From Leptobacterium flavescens (lineage in GTDB: Bacteria; Bacteroidota; Bacteroidia; Flavobacteriales; Flavobacteriaceae), in NCBI RefSeq assembly GCF_010671605.1, contig NZ_JAABOO010000001.1, positions 806,001 to 870,000 of the forward strand: DNA of 64,000 nt, read 5' to 3'. Below are positions 45,612-54,585 of the stretch, in pieces (position 1 is the first letter of the stretch; each line of letters begins with the position of its first letter). The notes under the pieces were generated by a model. It ran no database searches, was not told the origin of the DNA, and was given only the letters and a program-made list of their open reading frames with translations. The position numbers and the translations under genes are program-made.

Positions 45612-46691
45612 TCAGCTTCTAAGTGCCAGGCATATCTTGCTGATATCTTTTTCCGAATTAAAAAAATGAAAACTCAAACGGATCCCATTTCCCCGTTGGG
45701 AGCATATAATATCCTGCGATCTCAGATGCTTAAAAAGTCGGTCATCTCCCTTAATATTAAAAATACTCGAATGCTCTTTTCTGCGGATAACCCGGTCTTC
45801 CAGCAGTCCCAGTTCGGAAAATGCCTGCCTGGCCTTATCCGACAATTCCCTGATCCTGGCCTGGATCCTTTCTATTCCTATCTCTTCAAGGAATTCCAGC
45901 GAGAATTTAAGGCTTCCGAAGTTAAGTGTATCCAGATGGCCGGGTTCAAAAAAGCGCATCAGGTGCTGTTGTTCCTTACTAAAACTTCCGTTTTGCTCTG
46001 TTTTTTGAAAGGCATCAGCGTAGATCTTCCCTATACTGTTCTGATTAAAAAGCATAAACCCGTTCCCATAACCGGCCAATAGCCATTTATAGGCACTGGC
46101 CCCCAGTACATCGATTCCCGAATTCTCAAAATCAAAAGCCTGAGTTCCGCAAAACTGCGTCCCGTCTGCAATGATCATAAGATCCGGATATTTGGTCTTT
46201 AACGCCTTGATGAAGTCCAGGTCTATTTTTATTCCGTTGATATATTGCACCAGGCTCAAAGCGAGCACATGGGGTTGTTCCTTTTTTACGGCCTCCTCAA
46301 TATTCTGCTCCAGGTTTTCATCAATATCAACATAGCAAATCTCAAAATCCCTGTCCTCAACTGCCAGGTTTACCGACGGGTAATCATTTTTTAGCAGCAG
46401 TACTTTTTTCTTTTTCCCTATCCCTTCCAGAACGGTATTGAACCCAAAGGAAAAATTAGGCACCAGGGAAACATTTGCAGGTCGGCAATTAAAAAAACGG
46501 CCTACCGTATTCCTGATCTCTTCCAGGAACAGATGGTGTTCATCCCTGAACAGGCTTCCCTTGATGAGGAAATCGAGATCGTGCTCCTGTCGCCAATCCA
46601 CCAGCTGGTCATACATCAGGCCCGAAGCCGCGATATTAGCATAAACATATTGAGATAAAACCGGGAATTCCTTGGGAAAATTATCTGCCAT
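45612..46691 (-). CDS. Class V aminotransferase-family PLP enzyme
   Basis: A 359-residue pyridoxal-phosphate enzyme of the aminotransferase class V / cysteine desulfurase-like group. The probable PLP lysine is in VLGASAYKWLLAGYGNG, and the cofactor aspartate lies before it in MIIADGTQFCGT. It is a little shorter than cysteine desulfurases (about 400) and lacks their active-site Cys loop. The substrate is unknown. It is a single gene divergent from the 2TM/folA unit. Confidence 0.88.
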   Translation of the reverse strand: MADNFPKEFPVLSQYVYANIAASGLMYDQLVDWRQEHDLDFLIKGSLFRDEHHLFLEEIRNTVGRFFNCRPANVSLVPNFSFGFNTVLEGIGKKKKVLLLKNDYPSVNLAVEDRDFEICYVDIDENLEQNIEEAVKKEQPHVLALSLVQYINGIKIDLDFIKALKTKYPDLMIIADGTQFCGTQAFDFENSGIDVLGASAYKWLLAGYGNGFMLFNQNSIGKIYADAFQKTEQNGSFSKEQQHLMRFFEPGHLDTLNFGSLKFSLEFLEEIGIERIQARIRELSDKARQAFSELGLLEDRVIRRKEHSSIFNIKGDDRLFKHLRSQDIICSQRGNGIRLSFHFFNSEKDISKICLALRS

Positions 46692-46801
46692 AAGAGATCT
46701 GTTAGCAATTTCAAGTTTAGTAGGCGAAAAATATAAATTTTAAGGCAACTATTACTGTTTTTTAGTCTTAAATACACAAGCCGATCAAAAATAAATTTAC
46801 G

Positions 46802-46809
46802 TAGATTTG
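46802..46809 (+). promoter_or_regulatory. Promoter -7 element of the 2TM-folA unit
   Basis: TAGATTTG is a perfect match to TAnnTTTG. Transcription would start near 46816, 14 nt before the start codon at 46830. Confidence 0.55.
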
Positions 46810-46829
46810 CTTTAGACAGATATCAGGCT

Positions 46830-47222
46830 ATGTTTTCTAAAAATAAAAATATTCCGGAGATAGACAGAGAGCAACATGAGCTTCTGGAAGACGCCAATAA
46901 GCGTATTCTTCAGAAAAAGCGGCTCTATTATCATTTTGTTGTTTTTCTGATCGGAAGTGTCTTTCTTGTTATCATTAACAAGATCCTGAAATACGGAGAG
47001 GAATACAACTGGTTTGTATGGGCCATCACCTTATGGGCCTTTCTCTTTGCCTTTCATTTGTTTAATGTTTATGTGACCCATAAATTCCTCGGAAAGGAAT
47101 GGGAGAGGAAACAAAGAGAGAAACTGGTAGCAAAACAAAAGGAAAAAATAGCAAAACTTCAGAGGGAGATCGAACAGGAATTCCCCGCTGTGGAAATTAA
47201 AAAAAAAGATCAGGAACAATGA
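46830..47222 (+). CDS. 2TM domain protein
   Basis: A 130-residue membrane protein with two transmembrane segments (about 36-55 and 66-86), a charged N-terminus and a long basic, probably coiled-coil C-terminus (WERKQREKLVAKQKEKIAKL). This matches the small 2TM-domain family of Bacteroidota, whose function is unknown. Its stop overlaps the folA start in ATGA, so translation of folA is probably coupled to it. Confidence 0.85.
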   Translation: MFSKNKNIPEIDREQHELLEDANKRILQKKRLYYHFVVFLIGSVFLVIINKILKYGEEYNWFVWAITLWAFLFAFHLFNVYVTHKFLGKEWERKQREKLVAKQKEKIAKLQREIEQEFPAVEIKKKDQEQ

Positions 47223-47707
47223 TTACAATGATAGCTGCAGCAGCAGAGAACGATGCACTTGGAAAGGACAACGACCTCGTTTGGCATTTACCGGACGATT
47301 TTAAACGATTTAAGGATCTGACCACAGGGCATCATATTATTATGGGTAGGAAAACCTTCGAAACCTTCCCGAAATTACTCCCCAATCGTACTCATATCAT
47401 CATTACCAGGAAAAAAGATTATACAGCAGAAGGTTGTATTGTAGTTCATTCTATGGAAGAGGCCTTAAACAAGGTAGTTAATGACGATCAACCTTATATT
47501 ATCGGCGGGGGAGAAATTTATAAACTGGGACTTCCCTATGCAGATAAGATAGAACTCACCCGGGTACACGGCGATTTCGACGCCGATGCTTTTTTCCCTG
47601 AAGTAGATCCGGCAGATTGGGAGCTGGTAGAAGAAGAACATCACCCTGCAGACGACAGGCACCAATGCAGTTTTACTTATCTTACTTATCTGAGAAAACG
47701 CAAATAA
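47219..47707 (+). CDS. folA: Dihydrofolate reductase
   Basis: A 162-residue enzyme that reduces dihydrofolate with NADPH. MIAAAAENDALGKDNDLVWHLPDDFKRF contains the substrate-site core WHLPDDFKRF with its acidic residue. HIIMGRKTFETFP and YIIGGGEIYKLGLP are the cofactor-binding motifs. It overlaps the 2TM gene by 4 bp and is followed after 9 bp by the fructosamine-kinase gene. It works together with thymidylate synthase (40998-41822). Confidence 0.97.
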   Translation: MITMIAAAAENDALGKDNDLVWHLPDDFKRFKDLTTGHHIIMGRKTFETFPKLLPNRTHIIITRKKDYTAEGCIVVHSMEEALNKVVNDDQPYIIGGGEIYKLGLPYADKIELTRVHGDFDADAFFPEVDPADWELVEEEHHPADDRHQCSFTYLTYLRKRK

Positions 47708-47716
47708 TATCTGGTT

Positions 47717-48571
47717 TTGATCTCCAAAGCACTAAACGAGCATCTGGAATCGGTTCTTGGAGAAAAGATCATCTCCGTCAACCCTCTAAGTGGCGGCGAT
47801 ATTAATGAGGTATACCGGCTGGGAACAGCTTCGGAAGATTATGTTGTAAAACTCAATAAAAGTAACCTCCTACCGGGGCTTTTCCGTTATGAGAAACAAG
47901 GCCTTGAAGCTATTGAAGCTACAAAAAGTCTCAGAACTCCCAGGCCCGTTGCTACAGGTGATTTTGACGGATCTTCTTTTTTACTTTTAAGTTATATAGA
48001 ACCCGGAAATGCCAACCGGTTCAGCTGGGAAAATTTCGGCTCCCTCCTGGCACAAATGCACAGGAATACATTTGATGAATTCGGTTTTTTCAGCGATAAT
48101 TACATCGGTAGCTTACCTCAGCAAAACACCGGTTGTTCTTCTGCTGTTGAATTCCATATCTCTCAGCGTTTGGAACCTCAGATAAAACTGGCAGGAAAAA
48201 AAGGCTATGTGTTTAAGGATACAGATGTTTTTTACCGGGAACTGGAAAATCAGATCCCGGAAGAACCTCCGGCCCTGATCCACGGAGACCTGTGGAGCGG
48301 GAATTATTTAATAGATAAGAATGGAGAACCTTGTCTGATAGATCCGGCTGTCTCCTATTCGCACAGGGAAGCCGATATTGCGATGATGCGCTTGTTTGGC
48401 GGGTTTCCGCAGCAGGTGTTCGATACTTATCACGAACATTACAATCTGGAAAAAGGGTGGCAGGAACGATCCGATATCTGGCAGTTATACTATTTACTGG
48501 TGCATTTAAACCTGTTCGGCGCTTCTTATTTACCGGCGGTTTCAGCCATCATTAAAAAGTACGCTTCTTAA
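47717..48571 (+). CDS. Fructosamine kinase / ketosamine-3-kinase family protein
   Basis: A 284-residue kinase-like protein of the fructosamine-3-kinase family, which phosphorylates sugar adducts on protein amines to remove them. Visible motifs are LSGGDINEVYRL (nucleotide loop), YVVKLNKS (ATP-binding Lys), ALIHGDLWSGNYL (catalytic HGDLWxGN) and PCLIDPAVSYSHREADIAM (metal-binding DPA). The start is taken as TTG 47717, since no ATG gives the full N-terminal strand. Its end overlaps the convergent murI gene by 4 bp. Confidence 0.92.
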   Translation: MISKALNEHLESVLGEKIISVNPLSGGDINEVYRLGTASEDYVVKLNKSNLLPGLFRYEKQGLEAIEATKSLRTPRPVATGDFDGSSFLLLSYIEPGNANRFSWENFGSLLAQMHRNTFDEFGFFSDNYIGSLPQQNTGCSSAVEFHISQRLEPQIKLAGKKGYVFKDTDVFYRELENQIPEEPPALIHGDLWSGNYLIDKNGEPCLIDPAVSYSHREADIAMMRLFGGFPQQVFDTYHEHYNLEKGWQERSDIWQLYYLLVHLNLFGASYLPAVSAIIKKYAS

Positions 48572-49365
48572 AAATCTTTATATTCCGCATAAAAACGATC
48601 ACTGTCATCCTGTATAAAGGATTCGAGAAGATCCTTATCTAAATTGCTGTAGAAATAGTGAGATGTTTTCTGTTTTGATACATTGAGGAGTTTAAACTTT
48701 TCGAGAATAGCTCTTGTCTGCCGGGCCACTGCCTCTCCCGAATCGATAATTTTTACCGAAGCAGGTACCATCTCCTTAATTGCGGGGATCAGGTAGGGAT
48801 AATGCGTACATCCCAATACCAGATGGTCTATATTCTCTTCCAGCATGGGATCGAGGTATCTTTTTAACAGAGATCTCATTTCATCGCTGTGTATTTTGCC
48901 CTCCTCTATAAGATTTACCAGGCCTTCTCCCACCTGCTCCACAACGTGAATGCCGTCGTTATAAAGATTGGTTGTATGGTGAAATAAAGAACTGCTCAGG
49001 GTTCCTCTTGTTGCCAGCACTCCCACGGCTTTTGTTTTGGTCTGAAGTGCTGCCGGTTTAATGGCCGGTTCTATCCCGATAAAAGGAATGTCATATTTTT
49101 TTCTGAGAAAATCTATAGATATGGTAGTAGCGGTATTACAGGCAACCACAATGATCTTACAACCTCTGTCAAGAAGAAAATCCGTATTCTTTACACTCAG
49201 ATCAATAACTTCCTGTTGAGTCTTTTCACCGTAGGGTGCATTTTTGCTGTCTGCAAGATAAATGGTCGATTCATTCGGAAGAAGTTTATTGATCTCCTTC
49301 CAGATTGAGGTCCCCCCTACTCCCGAATCAAAAATACCAATAGCCTGTTCGCTCATTTGTGACAA
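48568..49365 (-). CDS. murI: Glutamate racemase
   Basis: A 265-residue enzyme supplying D-glutamate for peptidoglycan. GIFDSGVGGTSIWKEI starts the fold. The two catalytic cysteines are in VVACNTATTIS and LGCTHYPYLIP. PYGEKTQQEV is also typical. It converges with the fructosamine-kinase gene (4 bp overlap) and diverges from the lanthipeptide operon. I see no reason to connect it with that cluster. Confidence 0.96.
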   Translation of the reverse strand: MSQMSEQAIGIFDSGVGGTSIWKEINKLLPNESTIYLADSKNAPYGEKTQQEVIDLSVKNTDFLLDRGCKIIVVACNTATTISIDFLRKKYDIPFIGIEPAIKPAALQTKTKAVGVLATRGTLSSSLFHHTTNLYNDGIHVVEQVGEGLVNLIEEGKIHSDEMRSLLKRYLDPMLEENIDHLVLGCTHYPYLIPAIKEMVPASVKIIDSGEAVARQTRAILEKFKLLNVSKQKTSHYFYSNLDKDLLESFIQDDSDRFYAEYKDF

Positions 49366-49372
49366 ATCTACA

Positions 49373-49380
49373 CAATTTTA
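49373..49380 (-). promoter_or_regulatory. murI promoter -7 element
   Basis: TAGATTTG on the minus strand matches TAnnTTTG perfectly. The start of transcription would be at about 49366, next to the ATG at 49365, so the message may have almost no leader. Confidence 0.5.
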
Positions 49381-49547
49381 ACTATATCCCATCCGGTTTT
49401 TTAAGAAGGATCTGTGCTGTCATTTTTCCTGCAACTTTTGGAAAAGTAAACAAAAGCCGTACTTATAAGCAGCTAAAACCATATGTTTTTGTATTGTAAT
49501 ATTTTAGATAATGAAATGTAGTTTACAAAAGAAAATTATTATCACTT

Positions 49548-49581
49548 ATTGTACGGATTTACCCACTTATTTTTATATTTT
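49548..49581 (+). promoter_or_regulatory. Probable promoter of the lanthipeptide operon with overlapping regulator motif
   Basis: TATATTTT (49574-49581) is a 7-of-8 match to the -7 element, with TTG (49549-49551) about 22 bp upstream. The -33 part overlaps ATTGTACGGATTTA. Its GTACGG core recurs at 54385-54390 upstream of the precursor gene, so it may be a target of the LytTR regulator. This is inference from two copies only. Confidence 0.4.
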
Positions 49582-49628
49582 AGACAAAAGAAAAAGAATT
49601 TATTAATCCTTAGGTTAGGTTAATTACC

Positions 49629-50840
49629 ATGGAACACAAAAAAGAGCTGGAAGAAAAATTAAATGAGATCAGTGGCATATTACAAAAGGAATTCAAAACC
49701 GAAAAAGATGTAGGCGTTCTAGCCGGTATTTCGGGGATTGCCTTGTTTCATTTTTACTATTCAAAATATCTGGATATAGACACACAGGCAGATATCGGGA
49801 TCAATATTCTGGAAGAAATAATTGAAAGGATCAACAACGGGTATCAGTTTCCAACATTTTGCTCGGGAATTGCCGGTGCCGGATGGGTATTCGAGCATTT
49901 ACTGGAGGAAGATTTTATGGATTCTGAGAACGATGAACTCCTAGCAGATCTCGATGAATACCTGTTATCTGTGATGTCTTACGATATGCAAAGAGGGCAA
50001 TACGATTTTCTGCATGCAGGAGTAGGTTATGCCTTTTACTTTCTGAAACGTTACAGGAATACCCGTAGTGACGAGCTTAAACAGAGATATAGAGAATACC
50101 TTAACAAAATGGTTGCCGACCTTGAAGCCACTTCTCAGAAGGATGAAAATGGCTTAAAGTGGGAAGCTGTACTCGACAGAGATACGGGGCAACGCGGCTT
50201 TAACCTCAGCCTTTCTCATGGGATGTCCAGTATTATTATTTTTCTTTCAAAACTATATGAATTTGACGAATTCAAGAGTTCTACAGAACCCTTGTTGAAA
50301 GGAGCCATACAATATATCAGGAGTAAAGAATTAAAAGGCAATGATCTTTACAGTCTTTACCCCAGTTGGGTAACCGAAGAAAATAACGATCGAAGAAGCA
50401 GGCTCGCCTGGTGTTACGGTGACCTGGGAATAGGTTTGGCTTTTTGGCGCGCATCTGCTGTTCTTAAAGATGAGGAGTTAAGAGGAAAAGCTTTAAATAT
50501 TCTCAGGCATGGAGCCAATAGAAGAAAGAACGAAGAAACAGGCATCAGGGATGCAGGTATCTGCCATGGCTCTTACGGAAATGCTCAGATATTTAATCGT
50601 ATCTATAAGGAAACCGGGGAGGAAACTTTTAGGGAAGCCACCTATTACTGGATAGATCACGGTTTAAAAATGGCTATATATGAAGACGGAAACGCCGGCT
50701 ATAAGCAGTGGAACGGAATGGATGAAGATTGGGTAAACCGATTGTCATTACTGGAAGGTGTGGCAGGTATCGGACTTACCATTATCGACTATCTGGCCGA
50801 TTTCGAATCGCATTGGGACGAGTGCCTGATGATCAGTTAA
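49629..50840 (+). CDS. Lanthionine synthetase C-like cyclase (LanC)
   Basis: A 403-residue cyclase that adds cysteine thiols to dehydrated Ser/Thr to form lanthionine rings. The double alpha-barrel glycine motifs are visible (GVLAGISGIALF, FCSGIAGAGW, FLHAGVGYAF, SLSHGMSSII, CYGDLGIGLAF, CHGSYGNAQIF, LLEGVAGIGL). Zinc ligands Cys262, Cys312 and His313 are all present, as is the active-site His197, so the enzyme should be active. It is the first gene of the cluster, 34 bp before the dehydratase. A membrane signal is absent, so it acts in the cytoplasm. Confidence 0.96.
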   Translation: MEHKKELEEKLNEISGILQKEFKTEKDVGVLAGISGIALFHFYYSKYLDIDTQADIGINILEEIIERINNGYQFPTFCSGIAGAGWVFEHLLEEDFMDSENDELLADLDEYLLSVMSYDMQRGQYDFLHAGVGYAFYFLKRYRNTRSDELKQRYREYLNKMVADLEATSQKDENGLKWEAVLDRDTGQRGFNLSLSHGMSSIIIFLSKLYEFDEFKSSTEPLLKGAIQYIRSKELKGNDLYSLYPSWVTEENNDRRSRLAWCYGDLGIGLAFWRASAVLKDEELRGKALNILRHGANRRKNEETGIRDAGICHGSYGNAQIFNRIYKETGEETFREATYYWIDHGLKMAIYEDGNAGYKQWNGMDEDWVNRLSLLEGVAGIGLTIIDYLADFESHWDECLMIS

Positions 50841-50874
50841 TTGACTTTCCAACCAGTTTTACAAAAACATTAGA

Positions 50875-53130
50875 ATGAAAACCCATCAAAACCCTTATAA
50901 GAATTTTCCAAATTTTGTATTGCGTACTCCTCTGCTTCCCCTCAGCTTTTTTGAGGAATTAACGGCAGAAGATGTTATCAGCGACAAAAGGATCAAAGAG
51001 GTCTTTAAGGACCCATTGGTAAAAGAAGCCATATTCCTGGCATCGCCCTCCCTCTATTCGGAAGCCGTTAAATGGGCGGAAGAAGACCGAAAAGACGATA
51101 AACTAAAGTACTCCATACTAAAGTACATTGCGAGAATGTCATCGCGTTGTACTCCTTTCGGGCTTTTTGCAGGTTGTGCACTCGGAAAGATAGATGAAGA
51201 AACAAATATAGAGCTGGACGATCCGGCAACCAACCGCAGGCATACCCGCCTCGATATGAATTATCTGGTGGCGCTTTCTCAGGACCTTACCCGGAACAAG
51301 AGTATAAAAGAACAATTACTGTTCGTACCTAATTCCAGTATTTACCGAACCGGAAATCAACTTCGCTATATAGAATACAAGTATTTCAACAGCAGAAGAC
51401 ATCATCATATTGTAGCTGTGGATCACTCGGATTACCTCCAGCTTATTCTCGATAAAGCAGCTAACGGAGCTTATTTAAAGGATCTGGCAAATGCCCTGGT
51501 AGACGATGAGATCAGTATTGAGGAAGCAACCGAATTCATTGAAGAACTGGTAGACAGCCAGCTTCTGATAAGTGAACTGGAACCTTCGGTTTCCGGCCCT
51601 GAATTCCTGGAGCAGATCCTGGGAGTACTGAAGAAATTAAAGGGTACGGAGAAACTCGTTACTTTTTTAACGGAAGCCGATAAGAAAATAGAGGAGATCG
51701 ACAATAAAATAGGGAATCCTTCAACTTCCTATACTGATCTGGGAGAATATTTAAAGGAGATCGAGACTACTTTCGAACTGAAATTTCTTTTCCAGACGGA
51801 TATGGAGCTCAATTATAAAAAAAATACGCTCGATCCATCGATAGCCGAATCTGTGAGAAAAGGGATCTCCCTCCTGAATAAGATATCACCTCCTCCAAGG
51901 GAGACTATGTTAGGAAAATTCAAGGAGGCTTTTTACGAACGATATGAGGAACGCGAAGTCCTTCTTGCCAATGCCCTGGATATTGAGATCGGGGTGGGTT
52001 ATAAGCAAAATCAGGGAAGCGGTGATGTAAGTCCGCTGGTAGACGATCTGGTCATACCGAGAAGGGCGGCAAAAAACGCATCTTCCGAAATATCCTGGAA
52101 CTCTTTTCATTCTATGTTCCAGAAAAAGCTGATAGACGCTTATAAAAATGATGCGTATTCTATTGTATTAAAAGATGAGGATTTCAAGAATTTTGAACAA
52201 GGCTGGGACGATCTTCCGGATACGCTTTCGGCAATGATAGAAGTAGTTCAGGTAGATGGTGAGCAGAAAATACGCTTCTCCGGCTCGGGAGGCTCCAGTG
52301 CCGCTAATTTACTCGGACGTTTTTGCCACGGAGATGAAGCCCTCAGAAAATATACACAGTCTATTATTGATGTGGAAGCAGAGATAAATTCTGATAAAAT
52401 ACTTGCGGAGATCGTGCATTTACCGGAATCGAGAGTTGGAAACATCTTAATGCGCCCTTCATTCCGTCCGTATGAGATCCCCTATCTGGCAAAATCCATT
52501 CTGGATGAGGAACAACAGCTTAACCTGGACGACCTGATGGTATCTGTTAAAGCCAACAGAAGGATCGTACTCCGGTCTAAAAAGAACAATAAGGAAGTGG
52601 TTCCTCACCTGACCAATGCTCATAATTACTCTGCCAATTCCCTGCCTATCTATCATTTTCTTGCAGATATGCAAACACAGGGAATACGTAGCGGTATCGG
52701 TTTTAATACGGGTCCGTTATCAGGAGATATGGAATTTATCCCGAGGATTGAGTACAACGATCTTATTCTTCAGGAGGCTCTCTGGAATATCAATAAAAAG
52801 GATATGGAACCGCTGCACAAAGCTTCGGGAGATAATGAAGAGTTGAAAAAAGCATTAAAAGACTTTAGAGAAAGCCGAAGAATACCACCTATGGTCATGC
52901 TTACCGACGGAGACAATGAGCTGCTGATCAATTTTGACAACCTCAGCTCGGCAAGGATGCTCCTGGAAACAGTGAAAAAGAGGCCTTCTTTCAGGATCAC
53001 AGAGTTCCTTTTCGACAAAAACAGCCTGGTTAAAGGTAATAAGGGTTACTACACCAACCAGATCGTATTGTCCTTTTATAACGAGAATAAATTGTCTGAC
53101 CGTAAAACAGAAAAGCAGAATGGAAAATAA
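50875..53130 (+). CDS. Lantibiotic dehydratase, glutamylation half (LanB N-terminal part)
   Basis: A 751-residue protein corresponding to the N-terminal domain of LanB. This domain transfers glutamate from Glu-tRNA onto Ser/Thr of the precursor. It begins FPNFVLRTPLLPLSFFEEL and contains SSRCTPFGLFAG (Arg91 and Thr93, matching functional residues of NisB) and RHTRLDMNYL. Full LanB proteins of about 1000 residues also carry the elimination domain. Here that domain is encoded by the next gene, which overlaps this one by 11 bp. No frameshift is needed to explain the split, since both parts have proper ends. Confidence 0.95.
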   Translation: MKTHQNPYKNFPNFVLRTPLLPLSFFEELTAEDVISDKRIKEVFKDPLVKEAIFLASPSLYSEAVKWAEEDRKDDKLKYSILKYIARMSSRCTPFGLFAGCALGKIDEETNIELDDPATNRRHTRLDMNYLVALSQDLTRNKSIKEQLLFVPNSSIYRTGNQLRYIEYKYFNSRRHHHIVAVDHSDYLQLILDKAANGAYLKDLANALVDDEISIEEATEFIEELVDSQLLISELEPSVSGPEFLEQILGVLKKLKGTEKLVTFLTEADKKIEEIDNKIGNPSTSYTDLGEYLKEIETTFELKFLFQTDMELNYKKNTLDPSIAESVRKGISLLNKISPPPRETMLGKFKEAFYERYEEREVLLANALDIEIGVGYKQNQGSGDVSPLVDDLVIPRRAAKNASSEISWNSFHSMFQKKLIDAYKNDAYSIVLKDEDFKNFEQGWDDLPDTLSAMIEVVQVDGEQKIRFSGSGGSSAANLLGRFCHGDEALRKYTQSIIDVEAEINSDKILAEIVHLPESRVGNILMRPSFRPYEIPYLAKSILDEEQQLNLDDLMVSVKANRRIVLRSKKNNKEVVPHLTNAHNYSANSLPIYHFLADMQTQGIRSGIGFNTGPLSGDMEFIPRIEYNDLILQEALWNINKKDMEPLHKASGDNEELKKALKDFRESRRIPPMVMLTDGDNELLINFDNLSSARMLLETVKKRPSFRITEFLFDKNSLVKGNKGYYTNQIVLSFYNENKLSDRKTEKQNGK

Positions 53131-54037
53131 AACACAAAGAAGTTTTATCATTGGAGATAAATGGCTTTACTACAAACTGTATACGGGGCCAAAAACAGCA
53201 GATATGATCCTTACCGAGATCGTAAATCCGGTAGCAACAGAACTGATCAAACAAGGAGCCATCGATCAATGGTTCTTTATACGTTACGCCGATCCCAAGC
53301 ATCATTTAAGGGTGCGTTTTCACTATAACGACCCCTCCAGGGTTGCCGAGATCATCAACGCACTACATATACCCTTCAGGAGTTTTATTGAAGAAGACCT
53401 GTTGTGGAAGATACAGCTGGACACTTATCAGCGTGAGCTGGAGCGTTACGGGGATAATACCATTGAACAAGCGGAGGAATTATTCTTTCACGACAGTAAG
53501 ATGATTGCCGATTTTATAGACCTTATAGAAGGAGATGAAGGAGAAGAGATACGATGGTTATTCGGCTTACGGGCCATTGATAACTTACTCGACAGTTTTG
53601 AATATTCGGAAGAAGGAAAACTGGAACTCCTCGACAACCTCAAAACCGGATTCGGAATGGAATTCGGAATGTCCAGGCCTTTGAAAAAACAACTGGATAA
53701 CAAATACAGGAATGCAAGAGGCAAAATAAGCGAATTCCTGGTATTCGAAAGAGAAAACAATCCCGATTTTGCTCCTGTTCTGGATGTTCTGGATGAAAAA
53801 TCTGCCAATACCAAAGCCGTAGCCAAAGCAATTTTGAAACACAGAGATGAAGGCACTCTAAAAATGGAACTCAACAGCCTTATGGGAAGTTATATCCATA
53901 TGCTGATGAACCGTTTGTTCAAATCCAATAACAGGCTTCACGAAATGGTTTGTTACGATTTCCTGTTCAGGTATTATAAATCCGAATGGGCCAGGAAAAA
54001 GTACCAGAAACAAAAAGACAGCCCCGTTCATGGGTGA
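53120..54037 (+). CDS. Lantibiotic dehydratase, elimination half (SpaB_C / thiopeptide-type domain)
   Basis: A 305-residue stand-alone elimination domain. It removes glutamate from glutamylated Ser/Thr to give Dha/Dhb. Typical motifs are KWLYYKLYTGPKTAD, WFFIRYADPKHHLRVRFHY and SYIHMLMNRLFKSNNRLHE, the last containing the His and Asn/Arg expected near the active site, then YDFLFRYYKS at the end. Length fits the domain (about 280-300). It overlaps the glutamylation gene by 11 bp and the LytTR gene by 8 bp. The two dehydratase halves must act in turn on the same precursor. Confidence 0.94.
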   Translation: MENKTQRSFIIGDKWLYYKLYTGPKTADMILTEIVNPVATELIKQGAIDQWFFIRYADPKHHLRVRFHYNDPSRVAEIINALHIPFRSFIEEDLLWKIQLDTYQRELERYGDNTIEQAEELFFHDSKMIADFIDLIEGDEGEEIRWLFGLRAIDNLLDSFEYSEEGKLELLDNLKTGFGMEFGMSRPLKKQLDNKYRNARGKISEFLVFERENNPDFAPVLDVLDEKSANTKAVAKAILKHRDEGTLKMELNSLMGSYIHMLMNRLFKSNNRLHEMVCYDFLFRYYKSEWARKKYQKQKDSPVHG

Positions 54038-54362
54038 TGTCAGTAAAATATTGATAAGAACTACCAAATCCATTGTCGTCAGGAATATCGATTCGATCAT
54101 ATACCTGAAGGCAGAAGGGAGTTACAGTTCCGTATATTTTGCAAAAGGCGAAAGTTTACTGGTAAGCAAGAATTTATCGCAAATTCATCTTCCTGAAGCC
54201 AATTTTTTCAGAATACACTCTTCAGTTATTATTAATATCTCCCATATCAAAAGAGTGGAGGATAATTGGGTTTTCCTCAGTGATGAAAGCAGATTCCCCA
54301 TTGCAAAACGCAGAAAGAAAAGCTTTTTGTTAGCTCTGAGCGACAGCTTCCTCAATTTATAG
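54030..54362 (+). CDS. Stand-alone LytTR DNA-binding regulator
   Basis: A 110-residue protein consisting of only a LytTR DNA-binding domain (about residues 10-105), with no receiver or membrane domain. DSIIYLKAEGSYSSVYFA and the FFRIHSSVIINISHIKRV block (RIHxSxxxNxxxI) are the family hallmarks. It overlaps the dehydratase gene by 8 bp, so it is made with the biosynthetic enzymes. Likely targets are the operon promoter near 49550 and the region before the precursor gene, which share GTACGG/CGGTTA motifs. How it senses a signal without a receiver is unknown. Confidence 0.93.
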   Translation: MGDVSKILIRTTKSIVVRNIDSIIYLKAEGSYSSVYFAKGESLLVSKNLSQIHLPEANFFRIHSSVIINISHIKRVEDNWVFLSDESRFPIAKRRKKSFLLALSDSFLNL

Positions 54363-54384
54363 TATTCAAATATACCGAATAATC

Positions 54385-54395
54385 GTACGGTTAAT
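54385..54395 (+). promoter_or_regulatory. LytTR-like box upstream of the precursor gene
   Basis: GTACGGTTAAT contains ACGGTTAAT, an 8-of-9 match to the general LytTR-regulator site [TA][AC][CA]GTTN[AG][TG]. Related CGGTTATT copies lie in the inverted repeat at 54586-54610, and a GTACGG copy lies before the first gene of the cluster. Confidence 0.4.
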
Positions 54396-54479
54396 TGTTA
54401 AATAATACCACTTATAAAGTAATCCGTAATAATTAATTTTTCAATCCTTTTTTGAGTTAATTTTAGGTGATGTATTATT

Positions 54480-54528
54480 TTCTGTATCATCATTTATATA
54501 CAGAAGATCATCGGCAGATCTGTTTTTT
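54480..54528 (+). promoter_or_regulatory. Mutually exclusive hairpins upstream of the precursor gene
   Basis: TTCTGTAT (54480-54487) can pair perfectly with ATACAGAA (54498-54505). The ACAGA inside that second arm can instead pair with TCTGT (54519-54523), which is followed by a T-run (54523-54528). The layout resembles an attenuator, with an alternative fold and a weak terminator between the biosynthetic genes and the precursor gene. Confidence 0.35.
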
Positions 54529-54585
54529 AAGAATTAGATCTTTCACTTTTCGTTAGCCCTCCCATCAATATGTCATAGACATGTT

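Noticed and set aside
48568-49365. Glutamate racemase as a possible self-resistance gene of the lanthipeptide cluster.
   Set aside because: It is a normal single-copy housekeeping murI with its own divergent promoter, and nothing ties it to the cluster beyond position.
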